The position numbers and the translations under genes were made by a program. The notes under the pieces are model-generated. The model did no database searches. It was not told where the DNA came from and saw only the letters and a program-made list of their open reading frames with translations. This document shows, piece by piece, positions 1-8,340 of a stretch of 64,000 nt of DNA. This stretch comes from Flavivirga algicola (GTDB taxonomy: Bacteria > Bacteroidota > Bacteroidia > Flavobacteriales > Flavobacteriaceae): the NCBI RefSeq assembly GCF_012910715.1, contig NZ_JABBHF010000001.1, positions 441,170 through 505,169 of the forward strand, written 5' to 3'. How positions within the stretch are numbered: position 1 is the stretch's first letter; each line of letters opens with the position of its first letter.

Positions 1-1028
1 CTAATACCTACACCGCTTACATCTTTCATTCCGAAAATACCAGTTAGGTCATCATAGCGGCCACCGCCACCAATAGACCCCATTTTCACATCTTCTGGTG
101 CCGCCACTTCAAAAATAGCTCCCGTGTAATAGTTTAATCCACGCGCCAGAGTAACATCCAGTTGTAAAGTTGCCGTTGACAATTCCAGTTCTTTAATCGC
201 CGCATTTATAAAGGCTAATTCCCCAATACCCTTTTGTCCTGCTTCGGAAGCACTAAGAATGCCTTTTAAACCATCTATTTGAGATTCAAAAGATCCCGAT
301 AACGTGAATAAAGGCTGTAATTTAGCAATCCCTGCTTCCGAAATACCCTTACCTCGCATTTCTTCTTTTACCTTATCCTCGCCTATTTTATCCAATTTAT
401 CCAGCGCCACTGTAAAATCTATTAATTTATCAGATGCTCCAATAACTTCGGCTATTCCAGAAAGTATTTTTCTATTATTTATTTTTATGGTAACCCCTTC
501 AAGTTTTAAAGCCGAAAAAACTTTATCGTACAATTGGATAAACTCGACCTCTTGCCATAACGACTTAGATCCAACCACATCGGCATCACACTGGTAAAAC
601 TCCCTAAAACGTCCTTTTTGCGGTCTATCTGCTCTCCAGACAGGTTGTATCTGGTAACGTTTAAACGGAAACTCGATCTCATTTTGGTGTTGTACCACGT
701 AACGCGCAAAAGGCACCGTTAGATCGTAACGGAGTGCTTTTTCTGATATACTTGGCGTTAATTTATTAGAGTTTTTAGTATCATAGGCCTCATTATCGGC
801 TTTAGATAAGTAATCTCCAGAATTTAAAATCTTAAAAATCAAACGGTCTCCTTCTTCACCATATTTCCCCATTAAAGTGTTGGAGTTTTCAAAACTAGGT
901 GTTTCTATAGGTTGAAATCCGAACGTTTCAAAAGCACCTCGAATGGTATTAAAAATATAATTACGCTTAGTTACCTGCTCTGGATTAAAATCTCTGGTGC
1001 CTTTTGGTATACTTGGTTTTTGAGCCAT
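1..1028 (-). CDS. hisS: Histidyl-tRNA synthetase (partial, C-terminus beyond the window)
   Basis: Charges tRNA-His with histidine in the cytoplasm. The translation from the ATG at 1026-1028 starts [18 protein letters not shown], the usual N-terminus of HisRS. It carries class II motif 2 ([20 protein letters not shown]) and the HisA motif ([15 protein letters not shown]) close to the window edge. About 342 codons are present; the C-terminal part, including the anticodon-binding domain, lies left of position 1. The leader of about 150 nt contains a short hairpin at 1058-1082. The call is secure. Confidence 0.96.
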   Translation of the reverse strand, partial: MAQKPSIPKGTRDFNPEQVTKRNYIFNTIRGAFETFGFQPIETPSFENSNTLMGKYGEEGDRLIFKILNSGDYLSKADNEAYDTKNSNKLTPSISEKALRYDLTVPFARYVVQHQNEIEFPFKRYQIQPVWRADRPQKGRFREFYQCDADVVGSKSLWQEVEFIQLYDKVFSALKLEGVTIKINNRKILSGIAEVIGASDKLIDFTVALDKLDKIGEDKVKEEMRGKGISEAGIAKLQPLFTLSGSFESQIDGLKGILSASEAGQKGIGELAFINAAIKELELSTATLQLDVTLARGLNYYTGAIFEVAAPEDVKMGSIGGGGRYDDLTGIFGMKDVSGVGI

Positions 1029-1057
1029 ATCTAGTACCTGCTTTTTATCTAACTTGT

Positions 1058-1082
1058 CTTGAGCACAGTCGAAAGGCTCAAG
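1058..1082 (-). repeat. Small hairpin in the hisS leader, related to a dispersed repeat
   Basis: Seven-base arms CTTGAGC and GCTCAAG enclose 11 nt that contain AGTCGAA. The core layout (GAGC, then AGTCGAA, then GCTCA) also occurs inside the palindromic element at 39520-39691, so it looks like a fragment of a dispersed flavobacterial repeat. It sits about 30 nt upstream of the hisS start codon, within the presumed 5' leader. Confidence 0.5.
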
Positions 1083-1181
1083 GTAAACTCCAGCAGCAAT
1101 CTTTTTTAATGATTATTATTTTTTTAAATAAATTCCGCATCAAACACGGAATAGCAAAACAGTTTCATGTTTTAATAACGA

Positions 1182-1189
1182 CAAAAATA
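1182..1189 (-). promoter_or_regulatory. Putative hisS promoter -7 element
   Basis: Minus-strand TATTTTTG matches the Bacteroidetes -7 consensus TAnnTTTG. No clear -33 TTG at the right distance. It would give a leader of about 150 nt before hisS. Confidence 0.35.
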
Positions 1190-1246
1190 ATTAATGCAAA
1201 TGTCATTGGGTACTTTTTAATAAAAAAAAGCGAGCAATCTTTTAAA

Positions 1247-1933
1247 TTATGAATCTTCTTCTTTTTCTAATAAATCAATCATTTTTAATGCGACTCCTGG
1301 TGCTGATGCTGGATTTTGCCCCGTTACTAAATTCTTATCATTAACAACAAATGGTTTAAATGGTTCTGTATGAGAAAATATTGCCCCTTGCTTAACCAAT
1401 GCTTCATCAAGCATAAAGGGAATAACATCTCCTAGTAAATGATTATCTTTTTCTTCCTCTTGCCTAGTAAATGCATTGATTTTTTTTCCTTCTAACAGGT
1501 AACTTCCATCAAACAACATAACATTTAGTAAAGCTGCTGGACCATGACAAACTGCACCTATAATCTTACCTGTTTCGTAAACGTTTTTAATTATTTCTTT
1601 TACTAAGGGGTTATCAACCATATCTGTCATTAAACCAAGACCTCCTGGAAAAAAAATCGCATCATAAGCGGACATGTTAATATGCTCTAGTTTATGACTA
1701 AAATTCAACCTTTTAAATCCACGCCCTTCTTTAAACTTTTTACTCGTTTCATTAGATGGATTATATCCTACGTATGGAGGTTTTCCTCCAAGCATACTCG
1801 CAAAATCTACTGTATATCCTTTATGGATAAATTCAAAGTAAGGATCGGCTATTTCTGAAAATTCATAGCCAGCTGGATGTTTTCCTGTGCCTGTCTTATC
1901 TGTACTTGTTACAATAAATAATATGTATTTCAT
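1247..1933 (-). CDS. DJ-1/PfpI family protein (Hsp31/glyoxalase III-like)
   Basis: Cytoplasmic class I glutamine-amidotransferase-like fold of 228 residues. The nucleophile elbow is visible as GAVCHGPAALL, the Cys-His pair typical of the DJ-1/PfpI superfamily. The N-terminal layout (YILFIVTSTDK, HPAGYEFSEIADPYFEF, GYTVDFAS) is that of Hsp31-like proteins, known as methylglyoxal glutathione-independent glyoxalases or chaperones. I use the ATG at 1931-1933 because the seven upstream codons (MFYKKIK) lie in the AT-rich leader and do not extend the fold. It follows the YdhR-like gene on the same strand after 54 nt, so it is probably in a small stress-type operon under the Crp/Fnr regulator at 2400-2969. 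The exact substrate is not deducible. Confidence 0.85.
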   Translation of the reverse strand: MKYILFIVTSTDKTGTGKHPAGYEFSEIADPYFEFIHKGYTVDFASMLGGKPPYVGYNPSNETSKKFKEGRGFKRLNFSHKLEHINMSAYDAIFFPGGLGLMTDMVDNPLVKEIIKNVYETGKIIGAVCHGPAALLNVMLFDGSYLLEGKKINAFTRQEEEKDNHLLGDVIPFMLDEALVKQGAIFSHTEPFKPFVVNDKNLVTGQNPASAPGVALKMIDLLEKEEDS

Positions 1934-1987
1934 TTTTATTTTTTTATAAAACAAAGTCCATAGAATTTATGAACTTTGTTCTTGCAG

Positions 1988-2311
1988 TTAGTTATAATGT
2001 GGTGATTTCATTCCTCTACTTGCTTCTTCCACAACATCTCCATTAAAAATTTTAGTCATGAAACTCACCCCAAAATTTTTAGCTTCAAAAGGGAAGATGT
2101 TCCAAGCGAAGTTTTCTGCTTTTTCTAAAGAGTCAAATTCATAAAACCCACCTACAGAATTGGAATTGATACCACTTAACCAAGTCTTTCTCACAAGGCC
2201 ATCAATAGATAATAAATTGGGATTCATTTCTTTCCAAGGAACGTTCTCGAATGGAATAGAAAATTGCAGTTCGGTGTACACAAATACTTTTTTAATTTCT
2301 TTATTCATCAT
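1988..2311 (-). CDS. YdhR-like putative monooxygenase (dimeric alpha/beta barrel)
   Basis: A 107-residue protein with the YdhR-family pattern: an N-terminal strand (FVYTELQFSIPF), then GLVRKTWLSGINSNSVGGFY, where the GL..K.WL and GG.Y elements are characteristic, then FDSLEKAENFA. YdhR members are small cofactor-free monooxygenase-like proteins of the ABM fold. The start is one of two adjacent ATGs (2309-2311 or 2306-2308). It lies between the regulator gene and the DJ-1 gene, with an operator-like site about 70 nt upstream of its start. Family assignment is fairly firm; substrate unknown. Confidence 0.7.
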   Translation of the reverse strand: MMNKEIKKVFVYTELQFSIPFENVPWKEMNPNLLSIDGLVRKTWLSGINSNSVGGFYEFDSLEKAENFAWNIFPFEAKNFGVSFMTKIFNGDVVEEASRGMKSPHYN

Positions 2312-2351
2312 ATTGCTTTTTAATTATGAACTTTATTGTTCGATAACAATG

Positions 2352-2395
2352 CAAAGTTGAGAAGTATCATTATTAAAAAAGTTGTCATAAGACAA
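2352..2395 (-). promoter_or_regulatory. Crp/Fnr-type operator and weak -7 element before the ydhR-like gene
   Basis: A perfect inverted repeat (TTGTC, 4 nt, GACAA) lies at 2382-2395. The minus-strand sequence CAACTTTG at 2352-2359 differs from TAnnTTTG by one base. The operator centre would sit about 42 nt upstream of the inferred transcription start, the usual position for activation by Crp-family proteins. A related site lies at 3037-3050. Confidence 0.5.
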
Positions 2396-2399
2396 TGTT

Positions 2400-2969
2400 T
2401 TAAAGCTTAGATCGTAACTTACTTAATGTAGAATTTGTCATTCCCAAATACGAAGCAACAGCTTTACTAGATATGCGTGATAGTAATTTAGGCTCATGTT
2501 CCATAACCCATTTTAGTTTATCTATACCTTCCATGCCCAAAAAACTATAGATTCGCATTTGAGAATGGATAAAAGCAAACTCTATAAATTTATGATACAC
2601 CGTAGCAAATTGAGGAATTGTATTTATTAATTTATAAAAGTTATCACGAGAGATCACTAATAGCTCTGAAGGTTCAAGAGAAACGAGACAATCTCTTGAA
2701 GGCTTTTGAAGCATAAAACTCGTATTTGCTGAAATGATACTATTCTCTAGCGCAAAATATCCTGTTATATCATTTCCTTTTGCATCAATTTCGTAAAGCC
2801 TCAAACAACCTTTTTTTATGAAATAAAAATGCTTGCATACTTGGCCAATATTGCACAGCATTTCATTTCTTACAGTATTTTTAGGTGTAAAATGGGTTAT
2901 TATTTTTTTTAATTCAGATTGTTTTATGTCGACCTCACTTTTTATATATGCTTCTAGCTCTGTATACAT
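2400..2969 (-). CDS. Crp/Fnr family transcriptional regulator
   Basis: 189 residues. An N-terminal cyclic-nucleotide-binding-like beta-roll (about residues 20-115, with HFYFIKKGCLRLYEI) is joined to a C-terminal helix-turn-helix (SSKAVASYLGMTNSTLSKLR, about residues 166-185). It lacks the Fnr cysteine cluster, so it is not an obvious [4Fe-4S] oxygen sensor. No conserved cAMP-site arginine is evident, so the ligand is unknown. It is encoded upstream of the YdhR-like and DJ-1 genes on the same strand. Its own upstream region carries an operator-like sequence similar to the one before the YdhR gene, which suggests auto-regulation plus control of that pair. Confidence 0.85.
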   Translation of the reverse strand: MYTELEAYIKSEVDIKQSELKKIITHFTPKNTVRNEMLCNIGQVCKHFYFIKKGCLRLYEIDAKGNDITGYFALENSIISANTSFMLQKPSRDCLVSLEPSELLVISRDNFYKLINTIPQFATVYHKFIEFAFIHSQMRIYSFLGMEGIDKLKWVMEHEPKLLSRISSKAVASYLGMTNSTLSKLRSKL

Positions 2970-3006
2970 TTTACTTATTCTGTTAAAAACTCATCTTCAG
3001 TATTAT

Positions 3007-3050
3007 CAAAAATAATGTATCTAGATTTTACAAAAGTTGTCTTATGTCAC
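3007..3050 (-). promoter_or_regulatory. Promoter and Crp/Fnr-like site upstream of the crp-like gene
   Basis: Minus-strand TATTTTTG at 3007-3014 is an exact -7 match. The plus-strand sequence AAAAGTTGTCTTATGTCA, ending at 3049, matches the site upstream of the YdhR-like gene (AAAAGTTGTCATAAGACA) at 15 of 18 positions. The site centre is again about 42 nt from the inferred start of transcription. Confidence 0.45.
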
Positions 3051-3138
3051 CAATTTGAAAATAGAGCTATCAATTTTAAATACAAACGTTCTTGTTTTGA
3101 AGTAATGTAGACTTTCTTCATCCTAATGACATCCGCCG

Positions 3139-3606
3139 TTAGTTTATCAACTTATTAAAATACCTATACAAGTCACCTTTAGTTATAACGGCGCCCTGTT
3201 CGATCATTTTAAACTTATCTAAGTTTTTATCGTCTGTATAGTCTTTATCTGCTTGAAGAAACTCCACGTTTTCATCCATTAAGTTTTCACGAAGCCAATT
3301 ATAGCCTTCTTTAGTCGTGATATCTATTTCATTTTTTAGAGTTACTACCAAAGCATGCATTTTATCATCCCCTAAACGAAACAGGTACATATGCTGTGGT
3401 GATATGTGCTCTAAATATTCAGCCTTATTTAAAACACCTTCCCAAATAAGATCACTAAATACATCCAGCTCCATTTCTGCTAAATCAGGTTTATTTGCCT
3501 TAAGATTAGCCCACTCATCAGCGGTTATAGATTGTGTTGACAGAAAGTTAATAAACTCCTGGTGTAATTCTTCAAATTGCTCTTTGGTAAGTCTTGAATA
3601 CTTCAT
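3139..3606 (-). CDS. DUF6495 family protein (conserved flavobacterial hypothetical)
   Basis: 155 residues from the ATG at 3604-3606. I prefer this start to the in-frame codon five residues upstream because MKYSRLTKEQFEELHQEF is the conserved beginning of this family as I recall it. The protein is soluble, acidic and helical with no signal peptide or membrane segment. It is found next to hisS in related genomes, as I remember, but no function is known. The family name is from memory of a conserved Flavobacteriaceae protein and should be treated as moderately certain. Confidence 0.6.
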   Translation of the reverse strand: MKYSRLTKEQFEELHQEFINFLSTQSITADEWANLKANKPDLAEMELDVFSDLIWEGVLNKAEYLEHISPQHMYLFRLGDDKMHALVVTLKNEIDITTKEGYNWLRENLMDENVEFLQADKDYTDDKNLDKFKMIEQGAVITKGDLYRYFNKLIN

Positions 3607-3705
3607 ATAGATTAAAATCAATTTATGGGATCCCGACCTTCGTCTGGATTAGTTCGATTTACAATTTTGCATGCGTCAATTGACTTATCAAAATTGAATC
3701 CCTCT

Positions 3706-3734
3706 AAAAAAAATGCGCCCCTAATCAGGAGCGC
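3706..3734 (-). terminator. Rho-independent terminator after the TonB receptor gene
   Basis: Hairpin of 3715-3734 (GCGCCCCT / AGGAGCGC with one mismatch, 4-nt loop) is followed on the minus strand by a run of eight T (3706-3713). It lies just past the stop of the receptor gene ending at 3763. Confidence 0.8.
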
Positions 3735-3762
3735 AAATTTAAGAATATATCTGTTATTATTT

Positions 3763-6700
3763 TTAGAAAATATAACGCAATCCAAATTGCATTTGCCATC
3801 TAGAAGCTAAACTTGAATCAGATCCAAAAGAATTAGCCAAGGTTTCATCAAAAGTATAAACAGGTGTCGCTCCAGAAGTATCCACGCCTATAGGCGATAA
3901 ATTGTTAGGAACTTCTACAACGCCCCAATCGGAATTGATAAAGTTTCCAAAATTAAGAATATCGATACTCAGCTGAAGGGTATTTGTTTTATCTCCACTA
4001 ACATTAAATTTAAAATCCTGTAAAATTTTAACATCCCATCTACTTCTCCATGGCGATAAGGCACCATATCTTTCAAAATAACGACCTCGGTTGTCACTTA
4101 AATAATCGTCTTGCTGTATAAATCTTTCAAAGGCCTCTGCTTGGCCAGGCCCAGAGAATTGCATTTGCTGCACTTCACTTGCTGTTGGAATATAAATAAG
4201 GTCATTGTTCTGAAAAGAACTATCTCCATTTATATTACCAGCATAAGTATAGTTAAAACGCCCACCTTGTGCGTACTCACAAAATGTAGAAATTGTGGTT
4301 GCCATTTTATCGTTTGAATAGCTCCATTTTTTACTGGCAACTCCTATAAAACGGTGTGTGTCTCCATATTTAGAATAAGACAGCACATCATTATTGGCAT
4401 TACCTAAGTTCGGGTTAAAATCGAAAGCATCACCCGTAATCTCAGCTTCAATAGAGTTCACGTCCTTAGCATTTAAATAGTTATAAGCCACACTTGCATA
4501 GATACCATTGTCGAAAGTTTTTTGTGCCTTTAAACTGGCATTCCAGATACGTCCTTCATCCGAATTTGTAAAAACATAGGCATTATTACCTCTATCGGTT
4601 GGTAAATAAATGGGTCTATTATCTCCTGGCGCATTAAGTGTACCTGATGGGTTTCTTAACCCCCAATTTTGTACATGGGCGCCATTAATATCTTTGGTAT
4701 AAGACACATCCCCTGTTAAAATGATGCCATTTTCAAATTTATGATCGGCTCCTATATTAGTACGCCATACCTGTGGCCATTTAAACTCTGGATCCACAAC
4801 CTGGTAAAAGAAGAAATCCAATCCTTGTACTTGGTTCCCTAACCATACAAATGGGAAACGTCCCGTAAATACGCCTGAACCACCTCGTATTTGCGTTTTG
4901 CTCTCTCCATTAACATCCCAGTTGAATCCTAAACGCGGAGAAATAAGGAATTTGTTATTTGGTAACGTTCTTGAATCTATTAAAGTTTCTTGATTGGTGT
5001 TTGGATTAAAATAAGGAATTGTAGGATCGAAAGTAAAAGGCTTTCTTGCTATATTTTCATCAATTTTATCTCTGGTATCAAAATATAATGGCTTATCGAA
5101 TCTAATCCCATAAGTTAATTTGAAATTATCATTTACATTCCACTCATCCTGTACATAAAACGCCAATTGTCCAACATTTGTTTCTGCCAAAGACCATCCT
5201 TCACCATCTGGCAAAGCATTATTTGTATCAAAAACATTTTGGGCATTAGCCAATGCAGCAGCCAATGTACCATCATTTACATCTGTAAAAAAAGCATTCA
5301 AATCTGGGTAAGCTGCAAAAGCACCTACCTCCTGGTTAAAATCACCATCTTCATCATAACCAAAGGCTCCTAAATTAAAGGAGTTATCAAATTGAAACTT
5401 CTCAAAAGAAAAGCCAATTGTAAAGGTGTGGTTACCTTTTACCACGTTTAAATTATTGGTAAGTTGAAATACTTTTTGATCCAGTCTATTATTTATAGAA
5501 AATGGCTCGTGACCAGCAATAATATAATTAGAACCACTACCATCTTGAATGGTAATAGCTGGTGCTGGTGCAGATAACGGATCTCTAAAATCATCAAAAT
5601 GTGTATAACCAATTTGGAATTTATTGGTCATCTCATCAGATAATGTCGAGTTCAACTCCAATTGTACCGATTGTAGTCCATTATTTATCTCATATCCAGA
5701 GTTCTCAAACTGAAGCGTTGTAAAGCTTGGCCCTCTAACCCCCAAAGCCGTTGGATGTGCTGGTTTTTCTTGAGATGCATTCAAAAAATTGTAAATAATA
5801 GCTAAACGATTATTATCATTGATATTCCAATCTAATTTAAAAATTCCCTTAGTGGATTCTGAGGCATACGTAAAACCTTGATAAGCGCCTGTATTATAAC
5901 CTAAAGTCCCTAAAGCGTTTGACACGTCCATTAAATCGCTTGCACTTACTCTAGACTCGTTAATGGCTCCAGAGCCTGTATTAGGCACCCAGCCATTAGT
6001 TCCTAAATCTGTTCTATCATCTTTTTCGAAATTAGCAAAAAAGAACAATTTATTTTTAATTATAGGGCCTCCAATACTAACACCATACTGTACTTGTTCT
6101 AAATCTGGTTTAGTAACATCTTCACCTTTAATCTTCCCACCTGTCAAGTCTTGGTTTCTAAAAAAGCCATAAACGGTACCGTGAAATTCGTTCGTTCCAC
6201 TTTTAGTAACCGCATTTACTGAAGCTCCAGTAAATCCTGATTGGGTAACATCATACGGTGCTGTAGATACTGAAATTTGATCTATCGCATCTAATGAAAT
6301 AGGTTGTGCACCTGTTTGACCTCCTACTGTTGGTGAATCCAAACCAAAAGGGTTATTAAAAATGGCCCCATCTAAAGAGAAATTATTGTACTGATCGTTT
6401 CTCCCTCCAAAAGAATTTCCACTTGCCGATGGTTCCAATCTGGTAAAATCTGCAGCAGACCTTGAAATAGTAGGCAAACGCGTCAATTCACGACGCCCAA
6501 CACTTGTTTCTGCTCCTGTACGGTCACTACCAAATGTTCCTGTACCTCCAGAACCTTGAATGACTACAGCATCTAATTCTTCATTATCTGCCGTCAAAGT
6601 AACATCAAGGTTTTGTGTTTTACCCAAGGTTAAAAAGATATCGTTAAACGTTTGTTCTTGATAACCAACAAAACTAACAGTAATACTGTAGGGTCCTCCT

Positions 6701-6912
6701 ACTCTTAAATTTAATAGGTTAAATCTTCCGTCAAAGTTTGTTGCAGCTCCATACTTAGTTCCTGTTGGGGTATGGATAGCAACTACATTTGCTCCAGGAA
6801 GCGGGTTGGATTCTTCATCTAAAATTAGCCCTTTTATGTTTGAAGTCGTTACTTGCGAAAATGCAAGAACACTAAAAAACACGAAAAAAGCAGTCAGAGT
6901 TGTTTTTTTCAT
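3763..6912 (-). CDS. Oar-like TonB-dependent receptor with carboxypeptidase-like regulatory domain
   Basis: A 1049-residue outer-membrane beta-barrel protein. After a signal peptide (about residues 1-19, cleaved after SVLAFSQ) comes a CarboxypepD_reg-like beta-sandwich (GLILDEESNPLPGANVVAIH, about 28-110). A plug domain follows (about 115-250; RELTRLPTISRSAADFTRL, NNFSLDGAIFNNPFG, SVSTAPYDVTQSGFTGASVN), then a long barrel ending in FGLRYIF, a typical C-terminal aromatic outer-membrane signature. The plug resembles Oar-type receptors, whose ligand is often unknown. Monocistronic, with its own promoter-like element at 6965-6972 and a terminator at 3706-3734. No partner SusD-like gene is adjacent, so a SusCD glycan system is unlikely. 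Confidence 0.9.
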   Translation of the reverse strand: MKKTTLTAFFVFFSVLAFSQVTTSNIKGLILDEESNPLPGANVVAIHTPTGTKYGAATNFDGRFNLLNLRVGGPYSITVSFVGYQEQTFNDIFLTLGKTQNLDVTLTADNEELDAVVIQGSGGTGTFGSDRTGAETSVGRRELTRLPTISRSAADFTRLEPSASGNSFGGRNDQYNNFSLDGAIFNNPFGLDSPTVGGQTGAQPISLDAIDQISVSTAPYDVTQSGFTGASVNAVTKSGTNEFHGTVYGFFRNQDLTGGKIKGEDVTKPDLEQVQYGVSIGGPIIKNKLFFFANFEKDDRTDLGTNGWVPNTGSGAINESRVSASDLMDVSNALGTLGYNTGAYQGFTYASESTKGIFKLDWNINDNNRLAIIYNFLNASQEKPAHPTALGVRGPSFTTLQFENSGYEINNGLQSVQLELNSTLSDEMTNKFQIGYTHFDDFRDPLSAPAPAITIQDGSGSNYIIAGHEPFSINNRLDQKVFQLTNNLNVVKGNHTFTIGFSFEKFQFDNSFNLGAFGYDEDGDFNQEVGAFAAYPDLNAFFTDVNDGTLAAALANAQNVFDTNNALPDGEGWSLAETNVGQLAFYVQDEWNVNDNFKLTYGIRFDKPLYFDTRDKIDENIARKPFTFDPTIPYFNPNTNQETLIDSRTLPNNKFLISPRLGFNWDVNGESKTQIRGGSGVFTGRFPFVWLGNQVQGLDFFFYQVVDPEFKWPQVWRTNIGADHKFENGIILTGDVSYTKDINGAHVQNWGLRNPSGTLNAPGDNRPIYLPTDRGNNAYVFTNSDEGRIWNASLKAQKTFDNGIYASVAYNYLNAKDVNSIEAEITGDAFDFNPNLGNANNDVLSYSKYGDTHRFIGVASKKWSYSNDKMATTISTFCEYAQGGRFNYTYAGNINGDSSFQNNDLIYIPTASEVQQMQFSGPGQAEAFERFIQQDDYLSDNRGRYFERYGALSPWRSRWDVKILQDFKFNVSGDKTNTLQLSIDILNFGNFINSDWGVVEVPNNLSPIGVDTSGATPVYTFDETLANSFGSDSSLASRWQMQFGLRYIF

Positions 6913-6938
6913 TTAATATATTGTTTAGAGTTAGCCTA

Positions 6939-6952
6939 CTATGCGCGCATAG
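6939..6952. promoter_or_regulatory. 14-bp perfect palindrome in the TonB-receptor leader
   Basis: CTATGCGCGCATAG lies between the -7 element at 6965-6972 and the start codon at 6912. It is strikingly GC-rich for an AT-rich intergenic stretch and could be a repressor site or an mRNA hairpin. No function can be assigned from sequence. Confidence 0.4.
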
Positions 6953-6964
6953 CATTAATACCGA

Positions 6965-6972
6965 CAAAAATA
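6965..6972 (-). promoter_or_regulatory. Putative -7 promoter element of the TonB receptor gene
   Basis: Minus-strand TATTTTTG matches TAnnTTTG. It abuts the terminator of the upstream ribosomal operon, so the receptor is probably transcribed independently. Confidence 0.45.
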
Positions 6973-6975
6973 AAC

Positions 6976-7004
6976 AAAAAAAAGCCATTCATCGGAATGG
7001 CTTT
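6976..7004 (-). terminator. Terminator of the rpsF-rpsR-rplI operon
   Basis: A perfect 10-bp stem (AAAGCCATTC / GAATGGCTTT, loop of 4 nt, 6981-7004) with a minus-strand T-run in 6976-6983. It follows the rplI stop by about 40 nt. Confidence 0.85.
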
Positions 7005-7043
7005 ACAATATTTAAATGTTTTATTAACTAATTGTTAATACTT

Positions 7044-7490
7044 TTAATTTGCTTGTGCAATAACTTCAAAAGGCAAATCAACAGACACCTCTCTATGTAA
7101 ACGTATCACAGCATTATATTTTCCTGTACGCTTTACAGTCGTTACTGTAATGAATTTTTTATCAATAGCATGTCCTTCTTTTTCTAAAGCTTCAGCTACA
7201 TTGATATTATTCACAGAACCAAATAGTTTATCTCCGGTACCAACCTTAGCAGCAATTTTAATTTCTAATGCTTTTAATGCTTCAGCAGTTTTATTAGCAT
7301 CATCAACTATTTTCTTTTCTTTAAAAGCTCTTTGTTTTAAATTTTCTGCCAACACTTTTTTAGCAGAAGCAGTAGCAAGGATAGCTTGTCCTTGAGGAAT
7401 TAAAAAATTTCTACCATAACCGTTCTTAACCGTTACAACATCGTCTTTAAATCCTAAATTTTCAACGTCTTGTTTTAATATAAGTTCCAT
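7044..7490 (-). CDS. rplI: 50S ribosomal protein L9
   Basis: 148 residues. The N-terminal domain starts MELILKQDVENLGFKDDVV and has the L9 signature VKNGYGRNFLIPQGQA. A long helix (AKKVLAENLKQRAFKEKK) leads to the C-terminal rRNA-binding domain. Length is standard. Last gene of the rpsF-rpsR-rplI operon; 13 nt separate it from rpsR. Confidence 0.98.
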   Translation of the reverse strand: MELILKQDVENLGFKDDVVTVKNGYGRNFLIPQGQAILATASAKKVLAENLKQRAFKEKKIVDDANKTAEALKALEIKIAAKVGTGDKLFGSVNNINVAEALEKEGHAIDKKFITVTTVKRTGKYNAVIRLHREVSVDLPFEVIAQAN

Positions 7491-7503
7491 TGTTATCGGT
7501 ATT

Positions 7504-7800
7504 TTATTTTAATAAATCTGCTACGTATGGCATTAAAGCTAAATGACGTGCTCTCTTAACAGCTACAGATACCTTTCTTTGATACTTTAGCGAAGTCCCT
7601 GTTAAGCGTCTTGGTAAAATTTTACCTTGCTCATTTACAAACTTTAATAAGAAATCTGGATCTTTATAATCGATATATTTGATACCTGATTTTTTGAAAC
7701 GACAATATTTCTTTTGTTTGTTTGTCTCAATATTCAACGGTGTTAAATATCTAATTTCTCCGTCTTTTTTTCCTTTTGATTGTTGTTCTATCGATGACAT
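7504..7800 (-). CDS. rpsR: 30S ribosomal protein S18
   Basis: 98 residues including a Bacteroidetes-type N-terminal extension before the S18 core ([49 protein letters not shown]). S18 binds S6 in the 30S platform, and the two genes are only 2 nt apart here. The order S6-S18-L9 is the ancestral arrangement. No SD sequence is apparent, as usual for this phylum. Confidence 0.98.
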   Translation of the reverse strand: MSSIEQQSKGKKDGEIRYLTPLNIETNKQKKYCRFKKSGIKYIDYKDPDFLLKFVNEQGKILPRRLTGTSLKYQRKVSVAVKRARHLALMPYVADLLK

Positions 7801-7802
7801 AA

Positions 7803-8141
7803 TTAAGCTTTTACTTTAAGTTTTTCTCTTCTTCTCTCTGCCCATGAAATAGCATGCTTGTCTAATGATACAGTTAAGTAACGCATAAAACGCTCATCAC
7901 GTCTAAACTCTACTTCTAAAGCATTAATTACTTCACCAGATACCGTGTACTCAAATAAGTGATAGAATCCACTTTTCTTGTTTTGTATTGGGTAAGCTAA
8001 TTTTTTAAGCCCCCAATCTTCTTTAGCTACCATCTTAGCTCCGTTAGAAACAAGAAAATCTTCGTATTTCTTTACTGTTTCCTTTATCTGATCTTCAGAT
8101 AAAACGGGATTTAAGATGAAAACAGTTTCATAATGATTCAT
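7803..8141 (-). CDS. rpsF: 30S ribosomal protein S6
   Basis: 112 residues starting [20 protein letters not shown], with the S6 elements [19 protein letters not shown] and [13 protein letters not shown]. It binds 16S rRNA together with S18. First gene of the operon, expressed from a well-formed promoter at 8173-8203. Unlike proteobacterial S6, it has no long glutamate tail. Confidence 0.98.
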   Translation of the reverse strand: MNHYETVFILNPVLSEDQIKETVKKYEDFLVSNGAKMVAKEDWGLKKLAYPIQNKKSGFYHLFEYTVSGEVINALEVEFRRDERFMRYLTVSLDKHAISWAERRREKLKVKA

Positions 8142-8172
8142 AAAAATCTATTTTATTGTTAAAAATTGGGTG

Positions 8173-8203
8173 CAAAAATAGTTAATATATACATATAAAA
8201 CAA
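8173..8203 (-). promoter_or_regulatory. Promoter of the rpsF operon
   Basis: Minus-strand TTG (8201-8203), 20-nt spacer, then TATTTTTG (8173-8180). This is a full Bacteroidetes -33/-7 match, 32 nt upstream of the rpsF start codon. Confidence 0.75.
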
Positions 8204-8277
8204 CAATTATTTAAGTATAATAAGGCTTTTCAAAAATTGTTAAAATTATGTTAAAACGAACGCTTTAACGATGATTT

Positions 8278-8308
8278 TTGGTTTTTAGCCGAATTTTTTG
8301 TACTATTG
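8278..8308 (+). promoter_or_regulatory. Promoter of the LytTR response-regulator gene
   Basis: TTG (8278-8280), 20-nt spacer, TACTATTG (8301-8308; one mismatch to TAnnTTTG), about 32 nt before the start codon. It is divergent from the rpsF promoter. Confidence 0.55.
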
Positions 8309-8340
8309 TCGATATCTTAACCGAAATAATATAAAATGTT

